A stretch of 64,000 nt of DNA from Moorella mulderi DSM 14980 (GTDB lineage: Bacteria; Bacillota; DSM-521; Neomoorellales; Neomoorellaceae), in the NCBI RefSeq assembly GCF_001594015.1, contig NZ_LTBC01000001.1, forward strand, positions 186,001-250,000. Direction: 5' to 3'. Shown piece after piece: positions 8,240 to 16,523 of the stretch (the first letter of the stretch is position 1; every line of letters begins with the position of its first letter). A program made the translations under genes and the position numbers. The notes under the pieces were generated by a model. That model was not told the origin of the DNA and searched no databases. It saw only the letters and a program-made list of their open reading frames with translations.

Positions 8240-8473
8240 TCACAGGTTCTCCCACTCCTGTTCAGCTTCCCAGATATCAAATTCACCTGCTTCAACAGGT
8301 TTTTTAGCATACCCTTCGCGGTGCTTGCGTTCCAACAATGAGATTTTTTGCTGTTTAAGGGCGAGTTGCAGGGCGTGGCGAATAAACGCCGACCGTGTTA
8401 TACCAAGCTGCTGCGTAACCCGGTCTACCTCTACTAACATAGGTTCATCAATTGTAATCTGGATAGTACGCAT
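8240..8473 (-). CDS. Ribbon-helix-helix antitoxin (MazE/CopG type)
   Basis: A 77-residue protein with an N-terminal ribbon-helix-helix fold (RTIQITIDEPMLVEVDRV, then a helix ending SAFIRHALQLAL) and an acidic, Trp-containing tail (FDIWEAEQEWE) of the kind that wraps a MazF toxin. It would bind its own promoter and neutralise a toxin. The start ATG is preceded by GGGGTGG. Its cognate toxin gene immediately downstream is reduced to fragments, so it is now an orphan antitoxin, possibly kept as a repressor or as protection against related toxins (inference). It lies between paaK and iorA, interrupting that module. Confidence 0.85.
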   Translation of the reverse strand: MRTIQITIDEPMLVEVDRVTQQLGITRSAFIRHALQLALKQQKISLLERKHREGYAKKPVEAGEFDIWEAEQEWENL

Positions 8474-8515
8474 GGAGTCGCCACCCCTAACTTTATGTGG
8501 AATCTATTCAACATC

Positions 8516-8544
8516 ATAATACATATTAATAATATAGGCGTCAA
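8516..8544 (-). promoter_or_regulatory. Promoter and inverted repeat upstream of the antitoxin gene
   Basis: TTGACG (8539-8544), a 17-base spacer and TATTAT (8516-8521) read leftward toward the antitoxin. The -35 lies inside a 10-base inverted repeat, AGGCGTCAAT (8536-8545) and ATTGACGCCT (8567-8576), which could be an operator or a weak terminator for paaK. Confidence 0.55.
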
Positions 8545-8609
8545 TAAGGCATGTGAAAATACTCAAATTGACGCCTTAATTAACGAGGTGGCGATAAGGA
8601 ACCATTAGC

Positions 8610-9908
8610 TTACTTCGGCCGCAGGTCTACCACCCGCCGTGCCTTGCCCTCGCTCCGGGGAATGCTGTGGGGCTCCACCAGGCGCACCCGGGCTTTGAGT
8701 TGCAGCACTGTATGCAGGCGGTCGACCACCTTTTCTTCCAGTGCCTCCAGCTGGCGGTAGCGGTCGCTGAAAAACTCCGGGTCTACTTCCACCTGGATTT
8801 CCAGTTCATCCAGGTAGTTGCGCCGGCTGACGATAAGCTGGTAGTAGGGGGCTACCCCCTCGATTTCCATGAGGACGCTCTCCACCTGGGAGGGAAAAAC
8901 GTTGACCCCCCGGATAATGAGCATATCATCAGTCCGGCCGGTAATTTTGGCCAGGCGCGCCGTGGTACGGCCGCAGCGGCAGGGTTCAAAATTTAAAGAG
9001 GAAATGTCCCGGGTGCGGTAACGCAGCACCGGCAGTGCTTCCTTGGTCAGGGTAGTAATAACCACCTCGCCCTTGACCCCCGGCGGGCAGGGTTCCCCGG
9101 TAACCGGGTCAAGGACCTCCACCAGGAAGTGGTCTTCGGCCACGTGCTGGCCGTCCTGGTACTCGCACTCGCCGGAGACGCCCGGGCCCATGACTTCCGA
9201 CAGGCCGTAATTATCCGTGGCCAGCATTCCCCAGCGCCGCTCGATTTCCCGGAGCATCTCCCGGCTGGAGGCCTCGCCGCCAAACAGGCCCAGGCGCACG
9301 GGCAATTCGCGCGGGTCCACACCTTCTTCTTCCGCCACCTCGGCCAGGTGCAGGACGTAAGACGGCGTCCCCACCAGGACGGTGGTGCCAAAGTCCCGCA
9401 TTAACATAATATGCCGTTTGGAGTTGCCGGCTGAAGCCGGTACCACCGTGGCTCCTACCCGTTCCAGGCCGTAGTGCAGGCCAAAACCGCCGGTGAAAAG
9501 GCCGTAGCCGAAGACTACCTGGACGACATCGTCAGCAGTGACGCCGGCGAGAGTCACCATCCGTGCCACTAGGTCCGTCCAGGTTTCCAGGTCGCGGCGG
9601 GTATAGCCCACGACAATGGGCTTCCCGGTAGTACCGGAAGAAGCATGGAGGCGGACCACTTCCTTCAGGGGCACGGCAAAGAGGCCATACGGGTAATTCT
9701 GGCGAAAATCTTCCTTGGTGGTCATGGGCAGCAGGCGGACATCCGCCAGGGTACGGATATCCGATGGCCGGATACCTTTGGCATCCATAGCCTGGCGGTA
9801 AAAAGGCACCCGCTCGTAGACCCTGGCTACCGTTTCCTGGAGCCGGGCCAGCTGCAAAGCCTCGATATCCGCCCGGGAACGACACTCATTTGCCAAATCC
9901 CAGATCAT
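8610..9908 (-). CDS. paaK: Phenylacetate-CoA ligase
   Basis: A 432-residue AMP-forming aryl-acid CoA ligase of the PaaK family. It activates phenylacetate or a similar acid with ATP and CoA to the thioester. The AMP-binding P-loop HASSGTTGKPIVVGY, the GLSEVMGPGVSGEC acid-pocket region and the C-terminal AMP-binding_C domain (TGRTDDMLIIRGVNVFPSQ) are all present and the length is standard. Anaerobes and archaea often pair such a ligase with indolepyruvate oxidoreductase. The gene overlaps the end of the upstream symporter gene by 23 bases, so the two are co-transcribed. Actual direction in the cell (acid activation or thioester use) cannot be read from sequence. Confidence 0.93.
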   Translation of the reverse strand: MIWDLANECRSRADIEALQLARLQETVARVYERVPFYRQAMDAKGIRPSDIRTLADVRLLPMTTKEDFRQNYPYGLFAVPLKEVVRLHASSGTTGKPIVVGYTRRDLETWTDLVARMVTLAGVTADDVVQVVFGYGLFTGGFGLHYGLERVGATVVPASAGNSKRHIMLMRDFGTTVLVGTPSYVLHLAEVAEEEGVDPRELPVRLGLFGGEASSREMLREIERRWGMLATDNYGLSEVMGPGVSGECEYQDGQHVAEDHFLVEVLDPVTGEPCPPGVKGEVVITTLTKEALPVLRYRTRDISSLNFEPCRCGRTTARLAKITGRTDDMLIIRGVNVFPSQVESVLMEIEGVAPYYQLIVSRRNYLDELEIQVEVDPEFFSDRYRQLEALEEKVVDRLHTVLQLKARVRLVEPHSIPRSEGKARRVVDLRPK

Positions 9909-11400
9909 CAGTCACCAATCCTTTAGTTGTTGCCGTACTCACCCTGCCGGGGCCAAAAACCCTGGCTAAATGCTCCCGGGAAAAGGCCGGGGTCACAAGG
10001 CTCACCAGGGGTACCACTCCCAGGGGAATAATCATGGCCAGGGAGCCAATGGTGGGGATAACGCTGCCGTCAAGGTGGTAGTAGAAAGCTAACCCCAGGG
10101 AAATAATAAGCCCGCTCAAAAGTCCCGCCCAGGCCCCGGCTTTGGTGGTGCGGGGCCAGTACAAACCGTACAGGTAGGGTGCCAGGAAGGCCCCGGCTAC
10201 CGTACCCCAGGACAGGGACATGAGGACTAGGATAATGGTGGGCTTTAAGGCTATGTACACTGACAGTCCGATAAAGAAGGCGCATAAGAAACGCAGTAAA
10301 GCCATGACCGTTCGCCGTGAAACGTGAGGCACTGACCCCTGGACCAGGTCAATGGCCACTGCCGAACTGGAGACCAGCACCAGGGAAGCCAGGGTGGACA
10401 TGGAAGCCGCCAGCACCAGCAAGAGCAGGAGCAAACCTACCCAGGACGGAAGGTACTGGTTGATAATCTGGGGCATAATCAGGTCCGGGTTGGGCTGGCC
10501 GTTCAAGAGAGGCATCTGGTTGTTGAAAAAGAGGCGGCCAAAGGCACCCGTGAAATAGGCACCGGTGGCGATAATCAGGGCAAACAGGGTCGAGACCACC
10601 GTGGCCGGCCAGATAGAACGCTCATCCTTAATGGCATAGAACTTCTGCACCATCTGGGGCAGGCCCCAGGGTCCCAGGCTGGTGAGAATCACCAGGGATA
10701 AAAGGGCAAACCAGTTAGGTCCCACCGGGGAAACCAGCCGGGGATTTATGGCTGCCAGGCGGCTGATGCCGGTGACCAGGCCGCCTATTGGTGGCGCGGT
10801 AATAACATAATAAATTAGAATAAAGACGCCGCCGATCATAATCAAGCCCTGGATGAAATCCGTCAGGGTGACGGCGATATAACCACCCAGGACAAGGTAG
10901 ACGGCCGTCAGGGCGGCCATAATGATAAGGGCGGTGGCAAAGTCAATCTGGAAGACCTGTTCAAAGAGGTAGCTCAAACCCATATATACTGAGGCGGAAT
11001 AGGGAACCAGGAAAATAAAGATTAACAGCGCCCCTACCGTTCGCAGAGCCGGGCTGTCATAACGCGCTGCCAGGAACTCGGGCATGGTCATAGCATTCAG
11101 GCGCACCGTCATTTCCCGGGTCGGCCGCGCCAGCACCTTCCAGGCCAGGAAACAACCGATAAAAGCGTTGCCGATAACGATCCATAAATCCGAAAGGCCG
11201 AAACCCCAGCCCACCTTGCCGGCGTAGCCAATAAAAATAACGGCGGAGAAGTAGGTCGTCCCGTAGGCAAAGGCCGATATCCAGGGGCCCACGGTCCGGT
11301 TACCCAGGAAAAAACCGCCGACATCCCGCGATTTCTTCAAGCTGTAAAAACCGATAACGATAAGTACTGCAAAATATAAGCCCAAAATAAAAAACTTCAT
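9886..11400 (-). CDS. Sodium:solute symporter (SSS family)
   Basis: A protein of about 504 residues with 13 or so membrane segments typical of the SSS family (PutP/PanF/ActP type), for example GGYIAVTLTDFIQGLIM, which matches the family's conserved sodium-site helix region. I place the start at ATG 11400 (MKFFILGLYF), with GGGGGGAAGG just upstream; 17 further codons in front are open but hydrophilic and unsupported. It overlaps paaK, so its substrate is probably an aromatic acid such as phenylacetate or indoleacetate; this is inference from context only. Confidence 0.87.
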   Translation of the reverse strand: MKFFILGLYFAVLIVIGFYSLKKSRDVGGFFLGNRTVGPWISAFAYGTTYFSAVIFIGYAGKVGWGFGLSDLWIVIGNAFIGCFLAWKVLARPTREMTVRLNAMTMPEFLAARYDSPALRTVGALLIFIFLVPYSASVYMGLSYLFEQVFQIDFATALIIMAALTAVYLVLGGYIAVTLTDFIQGLIMIGGVFILIYYVITAPPIGGLVTGISRLAAINPRLVSPVGPNWFALLSLVILTSLGPWGLPQMVQKFYAIKDERSIWPATVVSTLFALIIATGAYFTGAFGRLFFNNQMPLLNGQPNPDLIMPQIINQYLPSWVGLLLLLLVLAASMSTLASLVLVSSSAVAIDLVQGSVPHVSRRTVMALLRFLCAFFIGLSVYIALKPTIILVLMSLSWGTVAGAFLAPYLYGLYWPRTTKAGAWAGLLSGLIISLGLAFYYHLDGSVIPTIGSLAMIIPLGVVPLVSLVTPAFSREHLARVFGPGRVSTATTKGLVTDDLGFGK

Positions 11401-11496
11401 CCTGCCTTCCCCCCGTCCTGCCGTGAAGTTTAATGCCTTTACATATTCCACAACAAAGGCCAGAATCCTGCCGGGCCAGTAAAGTTTCTTACGATT

Positions 11497-12327
11497 TTAC
11501 GCAGATGGCAAAGTTAATTGCAAAGGTTGCTGGAACCTCCTCATTATACCTTCGATGTATTTGGGGTTAATCTCGATCATAATGAAATTCCGGTTGAGGG
11601 CCTTAGCTACGTATCCCGTGGTCCCCACCCCGGCCATGGGGTCCAGGACGACGTCACCTTCCCTGGTCGAAGTAAGGATGATTCTCCGCAGCAGTTCAAT
11701 TGGTTTTTGGGTTGAATGTAATTTCTTCCCATTCCCATCTTTCAATCTCTCCGGTCCGTTACATATTGGTAGAACCCAGATATTGGCAGCAACTTTACCT
11801 ATCCCAAATTCTCTAGCCAGTTCTTTATTAAAGGTATATTTTTTGGCCCTCCTGTCTTTGACTGCCCAGATTAGCGTCTCCGTGGCATTGGTAAATCTTA
11901 CTCCCAGCCAGTTCGGCATAGGGTTGGTCTTGGCCCAGATAACATCGTTGAGGATCCAGTACCCCATGTCCTGCATAATCTTACCGATCCGGAAAATACT
12001 ATGGTAAGTAGCAATTACCCAAATGGTAGCCTGGGGCTTCATTACCCTCTTTACTTCAGTAAGAATCCGGCAGATGAATTCATCATATTCTTCGAAAGAC
12101 CCAAACTTATCCCAGTCATCATCAACACCTTCAACGACCGTGTTTACCGTCCATCTTCTTAGCTCCTTTTTAGGCAGCTGGAGAAAATATGGAGGATCCA
12201 GAAAGACTGTATCCACCGCCTCTGCCGGTATTTTCTTCAGCACCTCCAGGGCATTACCCAAAATAACCCTGTTCATAATCTCTGACAAGGGATAATTCGC
12301 TGCTTCCGGTCTATCGATGAGCACCAT
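11497..12327 (-). CDS. CcrM/HinfI-like DNA adenine-N6 methyltransferase, short form
   Basis: A 276-residue beta-class methyltransferase: catalytic motif IV DPPY (44-47) comes first and the SAM-binding motif DPMAGVGTTG (229-238) last. The sequence between them follows CcrM/M.HinfI closely (VDDDWDKFGSFEEYDEF, ILNDVIWAKTNPMPNW, HSTQKPIELLRRIIL), so GANTC is the predicted target. CcrM and M.HinfI are about 360 residues and carry a further C-terminal domain that contributes to DNA recognition; this protein ends about 38 residues after motif I. No endonuclease is adjacent, so it is an orphan. ATG 12327 lies seven bases after the coiled-coil gene. AT-richer than its neighbours. Confidence 0.88.
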   Translation of the reverse strand: MVLIDRPEAANYPLSEIMNRVILGNALEVLKKIPAEAVDTVFLDPPYFLQLPKKELRRWTVNTVVEGVDDDWDKFGSFEEYDEFICRILTEVKRVMKPQATIWVIATYHSIFRIGKIMQDMGYWILNDVIWAKTNPMPNWLGVRFTNATETLIWAVKDRRAKKYTFNKELAREFGIGKVAANIWVLPICNGPERLKDGNGKKLHSTQKPIELLRRIILTSTREGDVVLDPMAGVGTTGYVAKALNRNFIMIEINPKYIEGIMRRFQQPLQLTLPSA

Positions 12328-12333
12328 CCTTGA

Positions 12334-12816
12334 TTACCATCCTGCATTGGCTTTTAGCATCTCAATTTCAATATGCTGGCGACCAAATTCTCCTGCTAAA
12401 ACATTTAAACGCCTCTCCATTTTTTGATGTTGAGTTGTATTTTCGGCACGCAGGTTTGCTATCTCTTCTTTTACCGACGCCATTTCCACCTTAAGCTCAG
12501 CTACATCTGCTTTTACCACCGCCATCTCCGTTTTCAACTCGGCTACATCTGCTTTTACGGCTGCCATCTCCGCCTTTAACTCGGCTACATCTGCCTTGAG
12601 CGATACTATTTCACCCTGAACTGCGCCCACTTCCTGTCTCAAATCCCTGACGGCATTAGCGGCCCATTGCATTTTTTCATTAAGACAATCAACACCTTTC
12701 TCCAGCGCTGACAAGCGCCTTTCAAAGGCCTCTTCAAAAGCCTTTTGTCCTTCCAGGTTGGCTTTAACCATCGCCTGGATATTTTCCAGCATCAAAAGGA
12801 CTTTTTGTTCCTCCAC
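12334..12816 (-). CDS. Coiled-coil protein with tandem 14-residue repeat
   Basis: About 160 residues, almost entirely a predicted coiled coil. The centre repeats a 14-residue unit of the form VKADVAELKxEMA three to four times, two heptads each, and the C-terminus reads FGRQHIEIEMLKA. There is no membrane segment or catalytic motif. GTG 12816 is chosen because GGGAGGGG precedes it; an upstream ATG lies within that site. Such proteins act as scaffolds or oligomerisers, but no function is assignable. It is probably co-transcribed with the methyltransferase seven bases downstream. Confidence 0.75.
   Translation of the reverse strand: MEEQKVLLMLENIQAMVKANLEGQKAFEEAFERRLSALEKGVDCLNEKMQWAANAVRDLRQEVGAVQGEIVSLKADVAELKAEMAAVKADVAELKTEMAVVKADVAELKVEMASVKEEIANLRAENTTQHQKMERRLNVLAGEFGRQHIEIEMLKANAGW
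12470..12612. repeat. Imperfect 42-base tandem repeats inside the coiled-coil gene
   Basis: The phrase TCGGCTACATCTGC (or TCAGCTACATCTGC) recurs at a 42-base spacing, three times on the plus strand, matching the 14-residue protein repeat. Repeat number may vary between strains. Confidence 0.8.
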
Positions 12817-12864
12817 TGTTACCCCTCCCATAAAATCTTATCATGGCAGCTAAAGCCAGGCAAG

Positions 12865-12889
12865 AAAAAATGCACCCTGTCCTGGGTGC
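12865..12889 (-). terminator. Terminator of the PTS operon
   Basis: GCACCC (12872-12877) pairs with GGGTGC (12884-12889), followed on the minus strand by ATTTTTTC. It lies just after the Enzyme I stop codon. Confidence 0.85.
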
Positions 12890-12896
12890 GAAGATA

Positions 12897-14600
12897 TTAT
12901 TTGCTTAATGCTACCCGTACCTCCCCGGGACCTGGTAGTTCGAGCAGCCTCCGCACCAGTTCCCTGGCCTCGTGGTAAGCAATCTTATTTACAGCCTCTT
13001 TCATTGGTGGTATAAAAACAGGGCTCATGCTTATTTCATCCAGTCCCAGGCCAACCAGCAGGGGGGCGGCATCAACCTCGCTGCCCAGTTCGCCGCACAA
13101 ACCCACCCATTTGCCGTAACGGTGGGCCGCCTTAACGGTGACATCTATCAACCGCAGCACGGCAGGGTGACAGGCATCGTACATCCCGGCCACCCTTTCA
13201 TTACCCCGGTCTACCGCCAAGGTATACTGGGCCAGGTCGTTGGTGCCAATGCTAAAAAAGTCTACTTCCCGGGCCAGGACGTCCGCCATCAGGGCGGCTG
13301 CCGGAACCTCGATCATAATGCCTGTTTCTACGTGGCTAACAGTTAACCCGTTGGCCTCCAGTTCCATCCGGGCTTCTGCCATTATCTTTTTAGCCTGTCG
13401 TATCTCCTCCAGGGTGGTCACCATGGGGAACATAATCTTCAGGTTGCCATAACTGGCAGCCCGGAGGAGGGCCTTCAACTGGGTCTTGAAAAGTTCTTGC
13501 CGGGCCAGACAAAGCCGCAACCCCCTTAAGCCCAGGAAGGGATTTTCTTCGTGGCCGGGGTTAAGATAGGGCAAGGGCTTATCGCCGCCAACATCCAGGG
13601 TGCGGACCACGACTGGTTTCCCCTGAAAGGCGGCCACTACCTCTTTGTATGCTTGCAATTGTTCTTCTTCTCCAGGCGGTTCCTCCCGGTTCATAAAGAG
13701 AAATTCGGTACGAAATAATCCCACGCCCCCGGCACCATGCTCCAGGGCCATTTTTACTTCCGCAGCGTTCCTGATATTGGCCGCCACTTCAATGTGCCGG
13801 CCATCCCTCGTCCTGGCCGGCCCGGCATATTTGCTATCGCGCCGGCCTGCTTCCAGTACCGCCTTTTTCTTTTTATATTCCTCTAATAGCTCGCTGCCGG
13901 GGTTTAAGTAAACCACCCCGGCACTACCGTCGATAATGGCCAGTTCACCGTCTCTGGCCTGGTTCATTAGCCCCTGAACACCCAGGACGGCAGGTATCCC
14001 CAGGGCCCGGGCCATAATTGCCGTATGACTGGTAGGTCCTCCTATCTCTGTGGCAATCCCGGCTACAGTATTCCGGGAAAAATTAGCCGTGAGGGAAGGA
14101 GTAAGTTCCCTGGCTACGACGATTGAACCTGCTTTCAGCTCCAGGGCCCGGCGTGACCCCACCGCAAGATTGTCCAGAAGCCTGGCGGCCACATCCCTGA
14201 TGTCCGCAGCCCTTTCCCGGAACAGGTCGTCGTCCAGGACGGCAAAGCTGCTGGCTATGGCTTCGGCTATTTCCTCTACCGCCCGGGCGGCCTTTTTTTT
14301 CTCAACCTTAATTTTTTCCTTTACGCTGGCAATAAAAGTGGGATCGGTAAGCATCAGGATGTGGGCGTTGAAAATGCCGGCCTCTGCCTCACCGATTTCT
14401 TGCCTTGTTCTGTTCGCCAGCTCTTCCAGGTCTCTTTTGGCCCGGCCAATGGCTTCCTCCAGCCGCGCCAGCTCGGCCTTGACTTCCTCCGAACCATTTA
14501 AGAACTGGTTATTGTGGCTTTCTTCTTGCCCGGGTTTTAGTTCTAGCAGGTACACCGGCCCAATACCTATTCCCGGCGCAGCGGCAATTCCTTTCAGCAT
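12897..14600 (-). CDS. ptsI: PTS Enzyme I (PEP-protein phosphotransferase)
   Basis: A 567-residue Enzyme I, the first phosphotransfer protein of the PTS: it takes phosphate from PEP onto its histidine and hands it to HPr. The phosphohistidine site GGPTSHTAIMARALG, the PEP-binding segment GVGLFRTEFLFM and the C-terminal active-site Cys region GLCGELGSE are present, at normal family length. It is the last gene of an operon that also encodes HPr and a complete mannose-class Enzyme II, behind a sigma-54 promoter. This makes the general PTS proteins inducible, which is unusual since ptsHI is normally constitutive. Confidence 0.95.
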   Translation of the reverse strand: MLKGIAAAPGIGIGPVYLLELKPGQEESHNNQFLNGSEEVKAELARLEEAIGRAKRDLEELANRTRQEIGEAEAGIFNAHILMLTDPTFIASVKEKIKVEKKKAARAVEEIAEAIASSFAVLDDDLFRERAADIRDVAARLLDNLAVGSRRALELKAGSIVVARELTPSLTANFSRNTVAGIATEIGGPTSHTAIMARALGIPAVLGVQGLMNQARDGELAIIDGSAGVVYLNPGSELLEEYKKKKAVLEAGRRDSKYAGPARTRDGRHIEVAANIRNAAEVKMALEHGAGGVGLFRTEFLFMNREEPPGEEEQLQAYKEVVAAFQGKPVVVRTLDVGGDKPLPYLNPGHEENPFLGLRGLRLCLARQELFKTQLKALLRAASYGNLKIMFPMVTTLEEIRQAKKIMAEARMELEANGLTVSHVETGIMIEVPAAALMADVLAREVDFFSIGTNDLAQYTLAVDRGNERVAGMYDACHPAVLRLIDVTVKAAHRYGKWVGLCGELGSEVDAAPLLVGLGLDEISMSPVFIPPMKEAVNKIAYHEARELVRRLLELPGPGEVRVALSK

Positions 14601-14637
14601 ACAGCCATCTCCTTTTAAGCATTAAGCAGTTACCCCG

Positions 14638-14907
14638 CTAGCTTGCTTCGCCCAGGCCTGCCTGCACCAGTTCCACCAGGGTAACCAGAGCCTGGTCGGC
14701 ATCTTCCCCTTCGGCGCGGATAACCAGTTCGGTACCACATTTGGCTCCCAGTCCCATAACCGCTAGGATGCTTTTACCGTTTGCCTCTTTACCGTCACGC
14801 TGCAAGATAATGTCTGCTGTAAAGCCATTCGCCGCCTGGACGAATACTGCTGCCGGTCTGGCGTGTAAGCCGGAAGGGTTCTTAAGGATAACCCTTGCCT
14901 CTGGCAT
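14638..14907 (-). CDS. ptsH: HPr phosphocarrier protein
   Basis: An 89-residue HPr. His15 lies in the phosphorylation motif NPSGLHARPA and Ser46 lies in GKSILAVMGLG, the site phosphorylated by HPr kinase in Firmicutes, so both catalytic and regulatory sites are conserved. It carries phosphate from Enzyme I to the EIIA encoded two genes upstream. ATG 14907 has a good AGGGAGAT ribosome site. Position 37 bases before ptsI in the same operon. Confidence 0.95.
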   Translation of the reverse strand: MPEARVILKNPSGLHARPAAVFVQAANGFTADIILQRDGKEANGKSILAVMGLGAKCGTELVIRAEGEDADQALVTLVELVQAGLGEAS

Positions 14908-14932
14908 AAAGTCATCTCCCTGTTCACGGTTT

Positions 14933-16045
14933 TTAATATTTCCCCAGTTCTGCTGCCGCCCGGTACATAGCCATAATGCTTTCCGGGGCTACGTCCGGCC
15001 CGATATGGTTGGCGGGTGCCAGGATATAGCCGCCGCCGGGAGCCAGCTCCTGCAAGCGTTTTTTAACTTCTTCTACTGCCGCCTCCGGGCCGGCAGGCAG
15101 GGCCTGCTGGATGTCAATACCGCCTATAAAAGCAATATCCTTGCCAAATTCCTGTTTAACGGCCGCCAGGTCCATGCCTACACCCGGTTGTAAGGGGTGC
15201 AGCACTTCAATGCCGGCTTCAATATAACCGGGTATGAAAGGAGTAATAAAACCGTCGCTATGGGCCAGGACATAAGTACCGGGCGACTTGCTTTTTACTA
15301 AATCCACCAGCTTCCTGTACCAGGGCTGGAAGTATTTTTTAAACAGGTCCGGGGAAATAATCGGGCCGGCCTGGGAGCCGTAATCGTCACCAGGCAGTTC
15401 CAGGATATCAATATATCCCCCTACTTCATCCAGGTATACTTCCATTAAACTATAAATCGTATTGCCGATGTGATCAACCAGGCACCGGGCCAGGGCTTCA
15501 TCCAGCAACATGTCAACCATGAACTGTTCGGTGCCGCGTAATTGCCCTGCTTGCTCGAGGAAGCCATAAGAACAAACCGAACGGGCCACTACCGCCAGTC
15601 CGGCCTCCTGGTAGGCCCGCGCCCGTTTCCCGGTCCCGGGAGCAGGCCGGTAATCGCGGGGATCAGGCCAGGGATAGTTTTCAATATCTTTAATTGTAGC
15701 TCCGGCCAGGGTCGGCTGGGCATGGGAAAACCCGTTTACCTTTTCTAAAGTAAGCCCCCAGCCGTTCACGGCTCTAGTACCATTCAGGCGTACCAGATCA
15801 GGTGTTGGTTGATAAACATAACGAAAATCTATCCCCAGGGCGGCCTGTACCCTTTCGTCCAGGTAGTTACCTGTCTTAAACCCATCCTGGCGAAACGGCG
15901 GCCAGTCACTGGGTAAATCTAGATATTCAAGGAGCCTACGGTAAGCTTGATCATGGATATTGTAAGCGCTACCGCCCAAAGCCAGAGGTACCCGGTCGGG
16001 TTCTTCGTGTTTTAAGGCTTTAATAACCCTTTCCCTGCTGTTCAT
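14933..16045 (-). CDS. Uroporphyrinogen-decarboxylase-like protein in the PTS operon
   Basis: A 370-residue TIM-barrel protein of the UroD/MtaA superfamily (MNSRERVIKALKHEEPDRVP start is typical). Members include uroporphyrinogen decarboxylase and zinc-dependent corrinoid methyltransferases. Here the region corresponding to the methyltransferase zinc motif HxC reads AHSDGFI, so the zinc cysteine is not seen, and this is not housekeeping HemE either. Its start overlaps the EIIA stop (ATGA) and it sits between EIIA and HPr, so translation is coupled to the sugar transporter. It may act on the imported compound, for example a methylated or decorated sugar; this is inference. Function unknown. 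Confidence 0.8.
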   Translation of the reverse strand: MNSRERVIKALKHEEPDRVPLALGGSAYNIHDQAYRRLLEYLDLPSDWPPFRQDGFKTGNYLDERVQAALGIDFRYVYQPTPDLVRLNGTRAVNGWGLTLEKVNGFSHAQPTLAGATIKDIENYPWPDPRDYRPAPGTGKRARAYQEAGLAVVARSVCSYGFLEQAGQLRGTEQFMVDMLLDEALARCLVDHIGNTIYSLMEVYLDEVGGYIDILELPGDDYGSQAGPIISPDLFKKYFQPWYRKLVDLVKSKSPGTYVLAHSDGFITPFIPGYIEAGIEVLHPLQPGVGMDLAAVKQEFGKDIAFIGGIDIQQALPAGPEAAVEEVKKRLQELAPGGGYILAPANHIGPDVAPESIMAMYRAAAELGKY

Positions 16046-16452
16046 ACAGCTGCACTCCCCATATCTTCCGGCTTCATGGTAGAGATCCCTTCGCGGCCCC
16101 AGTCCTGAACCCGGTCAACTAAACTCGCCAATGTTGCCCCTTTGCGATGGATAAATAATTCCAGCAACATCGGCAGGTTAACACCGGTTACCACGGCCCT
16201 GTTGCTCGAAGTAACCATCTCCAGGGCTATATTAGCCGGGCTACCCCCGGCGACATCCACCAGAAGTAAAACCCCGTCACCTTGATCCAGCGCCGTAGCC
16301 AGTTCCCGGGCCTTTTCCCGAAAGGCATCAATCTGGTCGCCTGGATTTAAGGCCAGGGCCCGGACCTGTTCCTGGGGACCTAAAAGCATTGTTACTACAT
16401 CCAGTACAGCCTCGCCGAGTTTCCCATGAGTCAATAATAATATGCCAACCAA
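16042..16452 (-). CDS. PTS mannose-class EIIA component
   Basis: About 136 residues, an EIIA of the mannose/fructose/sorbose class that accepts phosphate from HPr. The family start with the phosphohistidine (ILLLTHGKLGEAV, His9) and the DVAGGSPANIALEM loop are clear. The start is TTG 16452, preceded by GGGAGG at good spacing; a long open extension upstream overlaps EIID and is not coding. It is a free-standing EIIA rather than an EIIAB fusion as in E. coli ManX. Confidence 0.9.
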   Translation of the reverse strand: MVGILLLTHGKLGEAVLDVVTMLLGPQEQVRALALNPGDQIDAFREKARELATALDQGDGVLLLVDVAGGSPANIALEMVTSSNRAVVTGVNLPMLLELFIHRKGATLASLVDRVQDWGREGISTMKPEDMGSAAV

Positions 16453-16523
16453 AATATAATCCTCCCAGTTGAAGTCGGGTTGGTGGGGCCTGGAGTTTGC
16501 CTCCAAGCCCCAGGTAAGATAAG

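Noticed and set aside
8131-8304. Small plus-strand frame starting MVTSLRKEMAELRVK
   Set aside because: It runs antisense through the mazF remnant and the end of the antitoxin and has no clear ribosome site.
12470-12612. Tandem repeats as a possible CRISPR array
   Set aside because: Units are contiguous, in frame with a coiled coil and have no unique spacers.
14933-16045. UroD-like gene as housekeeping hemE
   Set aside because: PTS operon context and divergent motifs; no other haem genes nearby.
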